Assembly: GCF_013240295.1 (NCBI RefSeq)
Contig: NZ_JABETK010000001.1
Coordinates: 1,736,001 to 1,800,000 of the forward strand
DNA from: Neoaquamicrobium sediminum
GTDB lineage: Bacteria; Pseudomonadota; Alphaproteobacteria; Rhizobiales; Rhizobiaceae
Direction: 5' to 3'
DNA: 64,000 nucleotides
A model generated the notes under the pieces. That model saw only the letters and a program-made list of their open reading frames with translations. It was not told the origin of the DNA and made no database searches. Made by a program: the position numbers and the translations under genes. Numbering within the stretch: position 1 is the first letter of the stretch; every line of letters begins with the position of its first letter. This document shows positions 17,123 to 26,697 of this stretch, one piece after another.

Positions 17123-17162
17123 GATGCTTATGTCCGGCCGGCGGCCGGCGCGTTGAGGCCAA

Positions 17163-18152
17163 TCATGTTCGTGCTCCTGCCTGGAGCCTGTAGCGGTCGA
17201 GGGCGACCGCGACGATGATGACCAAGCCCTTGATGATGTACTGCCAGATGTCCGAAACACCGGCGAGAATGAGCCCGTTGGACAGCACGGCGATGATGAG
17301 GCCACCGATCAGGGTGCCCCAGATGGACCCGACGCCGCCGACGAAGCTGGTGCCGCCGAGGATGACTGCGGCGATGGCGTCGAGCTCGTAGGATTGCCCG
17401 AGCTGGAGGCCGTTCGCAGCGTAAAGACGCGCGGCCGACAGAGCCCCGCCGAGGCCGGCGAGCAGGCCAGAGACCCCGTAGACGAACAGCAGCACCAGAG
17501 GCACCTTGATGCCAGTGAGCCTTGCCGCCTCAGCGTTGCCGCCGACGGCATAGATCCAGGTGCCCAGCACCGTGCGCCTGAGCACGAACCACGAAATCAC
17601 CACGACCAGAAGTGCGATGATGACGAGCCAGGGGACGCCGAGAAAGGTGCCGTTGCCGAGGAAGGCAAAAGGCAGATCGGAATTGAAGACGGTTGTGTCG
17701 TTGCCGAGCAGGCGCGCCACGCCGCGCACCGCCGTCAGCGAGCCGAGCGTGACGATGAAGGGTGGCAGCTTCAGATAGGCGATGAGCACGCCATTCATCA
17801 TGCCGAAGGCGAGACCGGCGAGAATTGCAGCCGGTACGCCGAGCATGCCGATTTCCGGCATCAGCGACACGATCACGGCGATCATCGCCGAAGCCGCCAG
17901 AATGGAGCCGACCGACAGGTCGATGCCGCCCGTGAGAATGACGAAGGTCATGCCGGCGGCAAGAACGATGTTGATCGAGGATTGCTGCAGAACGATCAGC
18001 AGGTTCGTCTCGGTCATGAAACGCGGATTGATGACCTGGAAGATCACCGCCAGCAGGATGAGGGCAGGCAGCATGCCGAGTGCGGCGAATGCAACGCGGA
18101 AGCGCGCCTGCCGGGCGCCGTCGCTCGGTGCGGTGCTTGTCTTGTCAGTCAT
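17163..18152 (-). CDS. Sugar ABC transporter permease (RbsC-like)
   Basis: A 329-aa inner-membrane permease with about 8-10 hydrophobic segments (first near [14 protein letters not shown]). It has the hallmark [19 protein letters not shown] at about 71-89 and [18 protein letters not shown] near residue 268. It is a single permease, so it probably acts as a homodimer. ATG 18152 overlaps the ATPase stop by 4 nt. It belongs with the 18149-19672 ATPase and 16146-17084 binding protein. Confidence 0.9.
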   Translation of the reverse strand: MTDKTSTAPSDGARQARFRVAFAALGMLPALILLAVIFQVINPRFMTETNLLIVLQQSSINIVLAAGMTFVILTGGIDLSVGSILAASAMIAVIVSLMPEIGMLGVPAAILAGLAFGMMNGVLIAYLKLPPFIVTLGSLTAVRGVARLLGNDTTVFNSDLPFAFLGNGTFLGVPWLVIIALLVVVISWFVLRRTVLGTWIYAVGGNAEAARLTGIKVPLVLLFVYGVSGLLAGLGGALSAARLYAANGLQLGQSYELDAIAAVILGGTSFVGGVGSIWGTLIGGLIIAVLSNGLILAGVSDIWQYIIKGLVIIVAVALDRYRLQAGART

Positions 18153-19672
18153 GTGCCTGACGCTCCGGTGGCAAGTTCCATGATCTCTTCCTGGGTGAAC
18201 CGTCGGTCTGCGCGGGCGGATACTTCGCCGACGATCTCACCGTCGCGCATGACAAGCACGCGGTCGGCCACACCGATGATTTCCGGCAGCTCGCTGGAGA
18301 TCATCAGGATGGCGATGCCGTCCTTGGCGAGGTCGTCGATGATGCGGTAGATCTCGGACTTGGCGCCGACGTCGACGCCGCGCGTCGGCTCGTCAAGGAT
18401 GACGACCTTCGGCTTCGTCTCCAGCAGGCGGGCAAGAAGCACCTTCTGCTGGTTGCCGCCCGACAGCGAACCGACATTCATGCGCGTCGAACTGGTGCGG
18501 ATCGACAGATCCGACACCGCGCGCGCGGCGCGTTTGTCGGCCACCGCAAAGTCCCGGAAGCCCAGCCGGCGTGCATCGCGCGCCATGACACCCATGTTGA
18601 TGTTGTCGGCGATCGACATGTCGAGGAAAAGGCCGAGTTCCCTGCGGTCCTCGGTGAGATAGGCGATGCCCGCTTCCAGCGCGGCTCCCGGCGAGGCGAT
18701 CTCCACCGGGCGTCCGCCAAGCTCCATGGTTCCGACGGTCTTACGGTCCGCGCCGTAGATCAACCGGGCAAGCTCGGTGCGCCCGGAACCGATCAGCCCC
18801 GAGAGCGCCAGGATCTCGCCCTCGTGCAGATCAAGCGAGCAGTCTTTCACCAGCCGCTCGGCGGACAGGCCGCGGACCGAAAGCGCGACCGGCCGCTGCG
18901 CACCGGGCGCCTGATGCTCCTTCTTGTAGAAAGACGAGATGTCGCGCCCCACCATCATCGAGACGAGGCGTGGCGCATCGAGGTCGTCGCGGTCCAGCGT
19001 GCCGACATAGCCGCCGTCGCGCAGCACGCTGACGCGATCGGCGAGCTGATACACCTCTTCCATGCGGTGGCTGATGTAGATGATGGCGATGCCCTGCGCC
19101 TTGAGCCCGGCGATCACCTCGAACAGGCGATCGGTCTCGCGCGAGGTGAGCGATGTCGTTGGCTCATCCATGACGATAATGCGCGCATCGGTGGACAATG
19201 CACGCGCGATCTCCACGAGTTGACGCTCGCCGAGGGAAAGCTGCGAAACCCGGGTGCGGGGCGAGAAGGTCAGACCAAGCCGGTCGATGATCGGCCTTGC
19301 GCGCGCCATCATCGCGCCAACGTCGACGACGCCAAACCGGCGTGGCTCGTTGCCGAGGAAGATGTTCTGGGCAACAGTGAGGTTCGGCGCCAGCGACAGC
19401 TCCTGATAGATGACCGCGACGCCGTTCGCGCGCGCCTTGATCGGGTCGCCGGTAGTGACGGGCTGCCCGTCGATGAGAATTTCGCCGCCGGGATCGGGCC
19501 GGTAGGCGCCGGACAGCATCTTCATCAGCGTTGATTTGCCGGCCCCGTTCTCGCCCATCAGGGCATGAAGTTCGCCTGCGTGCACCGTCAGCGAGACATT
19601 CCGCAATGCCCGCACGACGCCGAACGTCTTGCTGATATCGCGCATTTCCAGGACGGGCGCGGCGCCGGCCAT
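18149..19672 (-). CDS. Sugar ABC transporter ATPase, duplicated nucleotide-binding domains (RbsA-like)
   Basis: A 507-aa double ABC protein. Domain 1 has [24 protein letters not shown] and [11 protein letters not shown]. Domain 2 has the RbsA-type degenerate loop [10 protein letters not shown], then LSGGNQQKV and [19 protein letters not shown] 19672 lies one base after the regulator stop and after GGAGGC, so the pair is co-translated. The longer in-frame extension to 19861 only shadows the regulator gene. It powers the RbsC-like permease encoded downstream. Confidence 0.9.
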   Translation of the reverse strand: MAGAAPVLEMRDISKTFGVVRALRNVSLTVHAGELHALMGENGAGKSTLMKMLSGAYRPDPGGEILIDGQPVTTGDPIKARANGVAVIYQELSLAPNLTVAQNIFLGNEPRRFGVVDVGAMMARARPIIDRLGLTFSPRTRVSQLSLGERQLVEIARALSTDARIIVMDEPTTSLTSRETDRLFEVIAGLKAQGIAIIYISHRMEEVYQLADRVSVLRDGGYVGTLDRDDLDAPRLVSMMVGRDISSFYKKEHQAPGAQRPVALSVRGLSAERLVKDCSLDLHEGEILALSGLIGSGRTELARLIYGADRKTVGTMELGGRPVEIASPGAALEAGIAYLTEDRRELGLFLDMSIADNINMGVMARDARRLGFRDFAVADKRAARAVSDLSIRTSSTRMNVGSLSGGNQQKVLLARLLETKPKVVILDEPTRGVDVGAKSEIYRIIDDLAKDGIAILMISSELPEIIGVADRVLVMRDGEIVGEVSARADRRFTQEEIMELATGASGT

Positions 19673-19673
19673 G

Positions 19674-20453
19674 TCAGCCTCCAAGCCCGTTGGCGGAGAC
19701 AACGCAAAGGCTGACGCCCGCGTTCTCCAGCATCTTGGCATGCTGGTCGGCGATGCCGTCGTCGGTGATGAGGGTGGCGATCCTGGAGAGCGGCAGGGCG
19801 ACGTTGCGGGCGTGGATCGAAAACTTGCGGCTGTCGGCCAGCACGACGATCTGGTCGACATTCATGCTGAGCTCCTGGATCGAGCGCACCATCAGCGGAT
19901 GCGATTCCAGGAGACCGTCGGGGCTGATGCCCTGGGCGCCGACGAAATATTTGGATGCGAAGAACGAAACGGGCTGGGCAGGCGAATAGATGACACGCGG
20001 TTCGCGGTGCAGTTCGCCGCCAGCGACGGTGAGGCTGCATTTGCCGTGATCGCCCAGATAGGCGGCGAGCGGCATCGAGTTGGTGAACAGGCGGATGTTG
20101 CGCTCGGCGAGCTTGACGCCGAGGTGGAAGCAGCTTGAGCCGCCATTGACGATGACGGAGTCGCCGTCGGCCACCATGGTCGCGGCGCGATCCGCGATCT
20201 GGCGCTTTGCGTCGACCGCGAGGTCACGGTTCTCGTCATAGGGCCGGGCGAATGCGGTTGCCTGTGCGGCGCCGTCGAGGGCCGAGATGCCGCCATAGAC
20301 CTTCCGCGCGGCGCCGGAGCCGTCGATCTTGTCGATGTCGCGCCGGATGGTGGCGGCCGAGACGCCGAGGCGCTCCTGCAGGTCGCGCACGGAGGCAAAC
20401 GGCCTGTCACGCAGGATCTCGATGATCTGCTTGTGGCGGCTCAGGTCGCTCAC
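19674..20453 (-). CDS. rhaR: DeoR-family transcriptional regulator, probable RhaR
   Basis: A 259-aa regulator. The N-terminal helix-turn-helix (residues about 6-57) contains [22 protein letters not shown], the DeoR signature. The C-terminal sensor has a sugar-phosphate isomerase-like fold with [10 protein letters not shown] and [10 protein letters not shown]. It is the first gene of the minus-strand rhamnose operon and is divergent from rhaD. Repeated GCTCATAT/ATATGAGC half-sites lie in the shared intergenic region and are its likely operators. The name follows rhizobial rhamnose loci, where a DeoR-type RhaR regulates the cluster; the effector is inferred. Confidence 0.85.
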   Translation of the reverse strand: MSDLSRHKQIIEILRDRPFASVRDLQERLGVSAATIRRDIDKIDGSGAARKVYGGISALDGAAQATAFARPYDENRDLAVDAKRQIADRAATMVADGDSVIVNGGSSCFHLGVKLAERNIRLFTNSMPLAAYLGDHGKCSLTVAGGELHREPRVIYSPAQPVSFFASKYFVGAQGISPDGLLESHPLMVRSIQELSMNVDQIVVLADSRKFSIHARNVALPLSRIATLITDDGIADQHAKMLENAGVSLCVVSANGLGG

Positions 20454-20487
20454 GATTCCTCCTCCCGTGGCGCCGCGAAACGCGTCG

Positions 20488-20588
20488 TATGAGCTAAGTT
20501 ACGCAAAATGGCGCTGCGCGCAAGCGGATAGTGACAATCTTTGCTCATATCGCAATGCAAACAAAGGCTATTGCGTCGCAATATGAGC
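20488..20588. promoter_or_regulatory. Repeated half-sites, candidate RhaR operators between rhaR and rhaD
   Basis: TATGAGC occurs at 20488-20494, GCTCATAT at 20543-20550 and ATATGAGC at 20581-20588. The last two are inverted arms about 30 nt apart, with similarity continuing into flanking CGCAATG/CGTCGCA. Both divergent promoters must lie in this 234-nt gap. DeoR-family proteins usually bind such repeated sites. Confidence 0.55.
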
Positions 20589-20607
20589 GACTTCACTCTT
20601 TTTGCGA

Positions 20608-20636
20608 TTGACAAACCGCATGTGTTGGCCTGAATT
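20608..20636 (+). promoter_or_regulatory. Weak candidate promoter for rhaD
   Basis: A perfect -35 TTGACA (20608-20613) lies 17 nt before TGAATT, a poor -10 match. The ATATGAGC site ends 19 nt upstream of the -35, a plausible place for a repressor. Confidence 0.35.
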
Positions 20637-20687
20637 GCCGGCAGCGAAGCGGCACTCCCTTCGTGCCGCGCCGGGAGGAGTGTGGAG

Positions 20688-22791
20688 ATGGTCGAGAACG
20701 GGGCCGCGCGGCTTGCAAACCTGTGGGATGACGCCAGGGCGGCCGCGATGAGCGAGCCGGAACGTCTCGTCTACCGCTCCAACCTGCTCGGTTCCGACAA
20801 GCGCGTGACCAACTATGGCGGCGGCAACACCTCTTCCAAGATCACACAGAAAGACCCGCTGACAGGCGAAGACGTCGAGGTGCTGTGGGTCAAGGGATCG
20901 GGCGGCGACAGCGCCTCGATCAAGCTCGACGGTTTCGCAACCCTCTACATGGACAGGCTGAACGCGCTGAGGGGGCTCTATCGCGGGCTCGCACATGAAG
21001 ACGAAATGGTCGGCTACCTGCCGCATTGCACCTTCAACCTCAATCCGCGCGCGGCCTCGATCGATACACCGCTGCACGCCTTTGTGCCGCACCGATATGT
21101 CGATCACATGCACCCCGACGCAATCATCGCGATCGCGGCTGCCAAGGATTCCCGAAGCGCTGACGAAGAGGATCTTCGGCGACGCCATCGGCTGGCTGCC
21201 ATGGAAGCGGCCGGGCTTCGAGCTCGGCCTGTGGCTGGAAAAATTCTGCCGCGAGAATCCGCAGGCCAAGGGCGTCGTGCTGGGAAACCACGGACTGTTT
21301 ACCTGGGGCGACACGCCGAAGGACTGCTACGCGGCCACCATCGACATCATCAACCAGGCGATCGCCTGGTTCGAGAAGGAAGCGGCCGGCAAGCCGGTCT
21401 TCGGCGGACCCGCGACCCGCTCCCTGCCCGCTGCGGAGCGCCGGGCGATTGCCGCGCGGCTGATGCCGCGCATACGCGGCATGATCTCGGCGGACGGTCC
21501 GCGCAAGGTCGGGCACTTCGACGATTCCGATACAGTGCTCGAATTCGTCAACTCCAGCGAGCTGCGGCCGCTCGCGGCGCTCGGCACATCCTGTCCCGAT
21601 CATTTCCTGCGTACCAAGATCCGGCCGCTCGTGATCGAGTTCGATCCCTTGCGACCGGATGTCGATGCCGTGGTCGCGGCGCTGCCCGGCGCGCTCGACG
21701 AATACCGCGCCGGCTACCGGGCCTATTACGAGCAATGCAAGCATGCGGATTCGCCCGCCATGCGCGACCCCAACGCGGTGGTGTACCTGATGCCGGGCGT
21801 CGGCATGTTCACATTCGCCGCCGACAAGGCGACGGCGCGCATTTCCGGCGAGTTCTACGTCAACGCCATCAACGTGATGCGCGGCGCTTCATCGGTTTCG
21901 AGCTATGTCGGCCTGCCGGCCCAGGAGGCGTTCGACATCGAATACTGGCTTCTCGAGGAGGCAAAGCTGCGGCGCCTGCCGAAGCCCAAGTCGCTGGCCG
22001 GACAGGTCGCGTTCGTGACCGGCGGGGCGGGTGGCATCGGCAAGGCAACCGCGACACGGCTGTTGCGCGAGGGCGCATGCGTCGTGCTCGCCGATATCGA
22101 CGAGCCGGCGCTCGGCAGCGCCCGCGATGAATTCGCCAAGGCCTTCGGCGCCGACTTCGTACGCACCGTGAAACTGGACGTGACCGACGAGACGGCAGTC
22201 GCCTCGGCCTATGCTCGTGCCGCGGTCGAATATGGCGGCGTCGACATCCTCGTCTCCAATGCCGGCATCTCGTCCTCGGCGCCGATCGACGAAACGGAAC
22301 TGTCGATGTGGGACCGCAACATGGACATCCTCGCCAAGGGGTATTTCCTCGTTTCGCGGGAAGCGTTCCGCACCTTCAAGCAGCAGGGCGTGGGAGGCAA
22401 CATCGTCTTCATCGCCTCGAAGAACGGACTGGCCGCCTCGCCGAACGCGGCAGCCTACTGCACGGCCAAGGCCGCGGAAATCCATCTCGCGCGCTGCCTG
22501 GCGCTGGAGGGCGCGGAATACCAGATCCGCGTGAACACGGTCAATCCGGATGCGGTGCTGCGCGGTTCGAAGATATGGACCGGCGAGTGGCGCGAACAGC
22601 GTGCGGCCGCTTACGCGATGGAGCCCGACCAGCTCGAGGAGCATTACCGCAAGCGCTCCATGCTGAAGCGGTCGGTGTTTCCCGAAGACGTCGCCGAGGC
22701 CGTGTACTTCCTCGCGTCTGACATGTCGGCGAAATCGACCGGCAACATCATCAATGTCGATGCGGGCAACGCGCAGAGTTTCACCCGGTAG
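20688..22791 (+). CDS. rhaD: Bifunctional rhamnulose-1-phosphate aldolase/short-chain dehydrogenase, frameshifted in this sequence
   Basis: A fusion of an N-terminal class II aldolase (YGGGNTSSKI, VLWVKGSGGD, HMHPDAIIAI, VLGNHGLFTWG) and a C-terminal SDR domain (VAFVTGGAGGIGKATA; catalytic YCTAK near residue 587). The aldolase would split L-rhamnulose-1-phosphate to DHAP and L-lactaldehyde, and the SDR would oxidise or reduce the aldehyde. The frame breaks at CCC 21151-21153. Removing one C turns AAKDSRSADEED into AAKDSEALTKRIFGDAIGW and gives 700 aa. ATG 20688 follows GGGAGGAG; a GTG two codons earlier is less likely. It is divergent from rhaR. Confidence 0.88.
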
Positions 22792-22891
22792 AAGCGGACC
22801 CGGTACAGCTTGCCCTTCATTGAGGAAAGAGTTCCGAGCTTCGGTCGATGATGCAGCCGGAGAGCGATCCCGGCTGTATGCGGTCTTCCGG

Positions 22892-22930
22892 ACAGGTTTC
22901 GTTTGACATTCGTTATGATTTCGAAATAAT
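22892..22930 (+). promoter_or_regulatory. Promoter of the glp operon with candidate GlpR repeats
   Basis: TTGACA (22903-22908), a 16-nt spacer and AATAAT (22925-22930) make a near-consensus sigma-70 promoter, about 60 nt before glpD. TTTCGTTT, ATTCGTTA and TTTCGAAA repeats, about 11 nt apart, overlap it. TTCG direct repeats of this kind are known GlpR (DeoR-family) operators in pseudomonads. No glpR is in the window. Confidence 0.6.
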
Positions 22931-22989
22931 TCCTCTCGGTTTTCATACTGCGGATTTATGCTGCATTGCGAAAGCAAGGGGAATCCTGC

Positions 22990-24513
22990 GTGGGCACTGC
23001 AAGCCACGACATTTTCATCATCGGCGGCGGCATCAACGGATGTGGCGTGGCACGCGATGCCGCGGGGCGCGGCTACTCGGTTTTCCTTGCCGAGATGAAC
23101 GATCTGGGCAGCGGCACCTCGTCGGGCTCGACCAAGCTGATCCATGGCGGCCTGCGCTATCTCGAACACTACGAATTCCGGCTGGTGCGCGAGGCGCTGA
23201 TGGAGCGCGAGGTGCTTTGGCGCGCCGCACCGCACATCATCTGGCCGATGCGTTTCGTGCTGCCTTATGCCGACGGCATCCGTCCCGCGTGGCTGATCCG
23301 GCTCGGACTGTTCCTCTACGACCATCTGGGCGGGCGGAAGCTCTTGCCCGCGACGCGGACGCTGGACATGCGAACGGATCCGGCCGGAAAGCCGCTCAAG
23401 CCACTTTTCCGCAAGGCGTTCGAATATTCGGACGGCTTCGTAAACGACGCCCGTCTGGTCGTGCTTAATGCGCGCGATGCCGCCGACCGCGGCGCGGTGA
23501 TCCGTACCCGGACAAGGGTAACGAGCGCGCGCCGCGAGGACGGGCTGTGGATGGTGACGATCGAGGATACAGGCACCGGCAAGACCGAAGAGGTGAAGGC
23601 GCGGCTGCTCGTCAATTCGGCCGGGCCATGGGTCGACGAGGTTCTGGCGGGCACGCTGGGGCGCAACGACGTTCACAATGTGCGGCTGGTGCAGGGCAGC
23701 CACATCGTGGTCCGCAAGAAGTTTTCGGACCCGCGTGCCTATTTCTTCCAGAACCGGGACGGCCGCATCATCTTCGCGATCCCCTATGAGGAGGATTTCA
23801 CCCTCATCGGCACCACCGACCACGACTATGAAGGCAACCCCGCCGACACGTCGATCACCGAAGAGGAGATCGATTATCTGTGTGCGGCGGCCAGCGAATA
23901 TTTCACCGAGCCGGTCGAGCGCGCCGATATCGTGTGGACCTATTCCGGCGTGCGCCCGCTCTATGACGACGGGGCTTCGAAGGCGCAGGAGGCCACGCGG
24001 GACTATGTGCTCGCGGTCGAAAGGAGCAATGGCGAAGCGCCACTGATCAACGTCTTCGGCGGGAAGATCACCACCTATCGGCGGCTCTCGGAAGCCATGC
24101 TCGAAAAGATCGAAGGTCTTCTCGGGGCTAAGGGGAAGTCCTGGACGGCGGATGCCACCCTGCCTGGCGGCGACTTCCCGGCCACCGGCTATGATGCGGA
24201 GGTTGCGTCGCTTCGAAAGGATTATCCGTTTGTCGACCAGCGCATGGCGCAACGACTGGTACGCCTCTACGGCACGCGGGCCCGGATGATCCTGGGTTCG
24301 GCAGCGTCGCTCGTCGATCTCGGACGTAATTTCGGCGCCGATCTCTTCGAGGCCGAAGTGCGCTATCTTGTCGAGAACGAATGGGCCGTCACCGCTGACG
24401 ACGTCCTGTGGCGGCGTACCAAGCGCGGGCTGCATCTGAGCGCCGAGGAGGAAGCGGTGCTCGAGAAATACATGAAGGAACTGGGAGGGCGCCGGCACAC
24501 AGCCGCCGCGTAA
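22990..24513 (+). CDS. glpD: Glycerol-3-phosphate dehydrogenase, FAD-dependent (aerobic)
   Basis: A 507-aa flavoprotein that oxidises sn-glycerol-3-phosphate to DHAP at the inner membrane and passes electrons to quinone. The FAD-binding motif IFIIGGGINGCGVARDA lies at residues about 7-23. The family segment GSGTSSGSTKLIHGGLRYLEHYEF, shown here only in part as SSGSTKLIHGGLRYLE, follows, and YSGVRPLYDDG and NVFGGKITTYRRLSE lie near residues 317 and 350. GTG 22990 is chosen because AAGGGGAA lies about 7 nt upstream and it starts the protein next to the FAD fold. It leads the glp operon; glpS follows after 35 nt. Confidence 0.93.
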   Translation: MGTASHDIFIIGGGINGCGVARDAAGRGYSVFLAEMNDLGSGTSSGSTKLIHGGLRYLEHYEFRLVREALMEREVLWRAAPHIIWPMRFVLPYADGIRPAWLIRLGLFLYDHLGGRKLLPATRTLDMRTDPAGKPLKPLFRKAFEYSDGFVNDARLVVLNARDAADRGAVIRTRTRVTSARREDGLWMVTIEDTGTGKTEEVKARLLVNSAGPWVDEVLAGTLGRNDVHNVRLVQGSHIVVRKKFSDPRAYFFQNRDGRIIFAIPYEEDFTLIGTTDHDYEGNPADTSITEEEIDYLCAAASEYFTEPVERADIVWTYSGVRPLYDDGASKAQEATRDYVLAVERSNGEAPLINVFGGKITTYRRLSEAMLEKIEGLLGAKGKSWTADATLPGGDFPATGYDAEVASLRKDYPFVDQRMAQRLVRLYGTRARMILGSAASLVDLGRNFGADLFEAEVRYLVENEWAVTADDVLWRRTKRGLHLSAEEEAVLEKYMKELGGRRHTAAA

Positions 24514-24548
24514 ACGACAGCACGGCATACGATCTGGGAGGAGGATCA

Positions 24549-25615
24549 ATGCTCGAACTGCGCAACGTATCGAAGGTTGTCGGACGCGACACGCATATCG
24601 GCGACGTGTCGCTGACGCTGTCGCACGGCAGCCTCAACGTGCTGCTCGGGCCGACCCTTTCCGGCAAGACCAGCCTGATGCGCCTCATGGCAGGCCTCGA
24701 CGTGCCGACCTCCGGTTCGGTGTGGCTCGACGGCAAGGACGTGACCGGCGTTGCCGTGCAGAAGCGCAATGTCGCGATGGTCTACCAGCAGTTCATCAAC
24801 TATCCGGCGATGACGGTCTATGAGAACATCGCGTCACCACTGCGGGTCGCGGGCCATGACAGGGCGGCCATCGACCGCGAGGTCCGGCAGGCGGCCGAGC
24901 TCCTGCGGCTGACGCCCTATCTCGACCGCAAGCCGCTCAACCTTTCGGGCGGACAGCAGCAGCGCCAGCACTTGCCCGCGCCATCGTCAAGAATGCGGGG
25001 CTGGTGCTGCTCGACGAGCCGCTGGCCAATCTCGACTACAAGCTACGCGAGGAATTGCGCGCCGAGCTGCCGCGCATCTTCTCGCAGTCTGGCGCGATCT
25101 TCGTCTATGCGACCACCGAGCCGTCGGAGGCGCTGCTTCTGGGCGGCAACACGGCGACGCTGTCGGAAGGACGGGTGACTCAGTTCGGCCCGACCATCGA
25201 GGTTTTCCGCAAGCCCAACGACCTGCTCACCGCGATGACCTTCGCCGACCCGCCGCTCAACACGATGCTGCTGACCAAGAGAGGAAACCGCTTCGAGCTG
25301 GATGGCGGACTGAGCCTGCCGGCGCCGGCCCATCTGGCGGGCATCGCGGACGGCTCCTACACGATCGGCTTCCAGCCGCATCATCTCACACTCGCGCCAG
25401 CCGACGACCGGGCGGTCGCGGTGAAGGCGAAGGTGACCGTCACCGAGATCACTGGCTCGGAGAGTTTCGTTCACCTGGCCGTGGCCGACGAGAAATGGGT
25501 GATGTTGGCGCGTGGCATTCACAATTTCGAGGCCGACCAGATGATCGACGCCTACATCGATCCGCGGCATCTGATGGTCTTCGACAGCACTGGCCGCATG
25601 GCGCAGGCAGCCTGA
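24549..25615 (+). CDS. glpS: Glycerol ABC transporter ATP-binding protein GlpS, frameshifted in this sequence
   Basis: One of two ATPases of the rhizobial glycerol importer. The first frame holds MLELRNVSKVVGRDTH, a Walker A variant GPTLSGKTSLMR, Q-loop VYQQFINYP and signature LSGGQQQRQ. It then loses register. The second frame resumes as LVLLDEPLANLDYKLREELR (Walker B) and runs to 25615. The break lies at 24963-24972; adding one base there would read QQQRQ-A-LARAIVKNAG and restore 355 aa. The Walker A GPTLSGKTS instead of GPSGCGKTT is normal for this subfamily. The start follows GGGAGGAGG. Confidence 0.87.
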
Positions 25616-25624
25616 GGGGAAGAG

Positions 25625-26695
25625 ATGGCACGGATCGACCTCGACCACATCCGCCACTCCTACGGGCCGAAGCCGCAGGGCCCGGCCGACTATGCGCTGA
25701 AGGAAGTGCATCACACCTTCCGCGACGGCGGCGCCTACGCGCTGCTCGGGCCGTCGGGCTGCGGCAAGACCACGCTACTCAACATCATATCCGGGCTGGT
25801 GGAGCCGTCGGAAGGTCGCATCCTGTTCGACGGCAACGATGTCAGCCGGCTTTCCACGCAGGAGCGCAACATCGCGCAGGTGTTCCAGTTCCCGGTCATC
25901 TACGACACGATGACGGTCTACGACAATCTGGCCTTTCCGCTGCGCAATCGCGGTGTGCCGGCGGACGAGATCGACCGCAAGGTCCGCGAAATCATCGAAA
26001 TGATCGACCTGCAGGAATGGGCGCAGCGCAAGGCGCGGGGGCTGACGGCCGACCAGAAGCAGAAGATCTCGCTCGGCCGCGGGCTGGTGCGCTCCGACGT
26101 CAACGCCATCCTGTTCGACGAGCCGCTGACGGTCATCGATCCGCACATGAAATGGGTGCTGCGCTCGCAGTTGAAGCAGCTTCACCGGCGCTTCTGTTAC
26201 ACCATGGTCTATGTCACGCACGACCAGACCGAGGCCCTGACCTTCGCCGACGATGTCGTCGTCATGTATGAGGGCGAGATCGTGCAGATCGGCACGCCGG
26301 ACGAGCTGTTCTCGCGGCCGAAGCACACCTTTGTCGGCTATTTCATCGGCTCGCCGGGCATGAACGTGCTGCCGGTCGCGCTCGACGGCCAGAAGGCGCA
26401 GCTCGGCGGCCAGACGATCCAGCTTCCCGCCGCGCCTGCCGGCAAGCCGGCAGGCGCTATCGAACTCGGCATCCGGCCCGAATTCGTGCGCGTGGGGCGC
26501 AGCGGCATGCCGGTCGAGATCAGCAAGGTTGAGGATGTCGGGCGCTACCGGATCGTCCGGGTCATGCTCGAAGGCCGCGAGATCGCGGCGATCCTCGGCG
26601 AGGACGAAGACATCCCGGCCGATCCGAAGGTGAGCTTCGATCCGGCAGGCATCAATCTCTATGCCGATTCCTGGCGGATAGCGACGGAGGGCTGA
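25625..26695 (+). CDS. glpT: Glycerol ABC transporter ATP-binding protein GlpT
   Basis: A 356-aa ABC ATPase of the MalK/UgpC type with Walker A GPSGCGKTT (about 43). The Q-loop is VFQFPVIYDTM and Walker B is AILFDEPLTVIDPH. The signature is atypical: GLTADQKQKISLGRG in place of LSGGQ, which is usual for GlpT of this system. A C-terminal OB-like regulatory domain follows residue 240. It pairs with GlpS as the two different ATPases of the importer. The start lies 9 nt after glpS, after GGGGAAGAG. Confidence 0.9.
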   Translation: MARIDLDHIRHSYGPKPQGPADYALKEVHHTFRDGGAYALLGPSGCGKTTLLNIISGLVEPSEGRILFDGNDVSRLSTQERNIAQVFQFPVIYDTMTVYDNLAFPLRNRGVPADEIDRKVREIIEMIDLQEWAQRKARGLTADQKQKISLGRGLVRSDVNAILFDEPLTVIDPHMKWVLRSQLKQLHRRFCYTMVYVTHDQTEALTFADDVVVMYEGEIVQIGTPDELFSRPKHTFVGYFIGSPGMNVLPVALDGQKAQLGGQTIQLPAAPAGKPAGAIELGIRPEFVRVGRSGMPVEISKVEDVGRYRIVRVMLEGREIAAILGEDEDIPADPKVSFDPAGINLYADSWRIATEG

Positions 26696-26697
26696 CC

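Noticed and set aside
21889..24549. 886-codon open frame on the minus strand across rhaD and glpD
   Set aside because: It spans two unrelated genes with intact motifs on the other strand. No domain, ribosome site or signal supports it.
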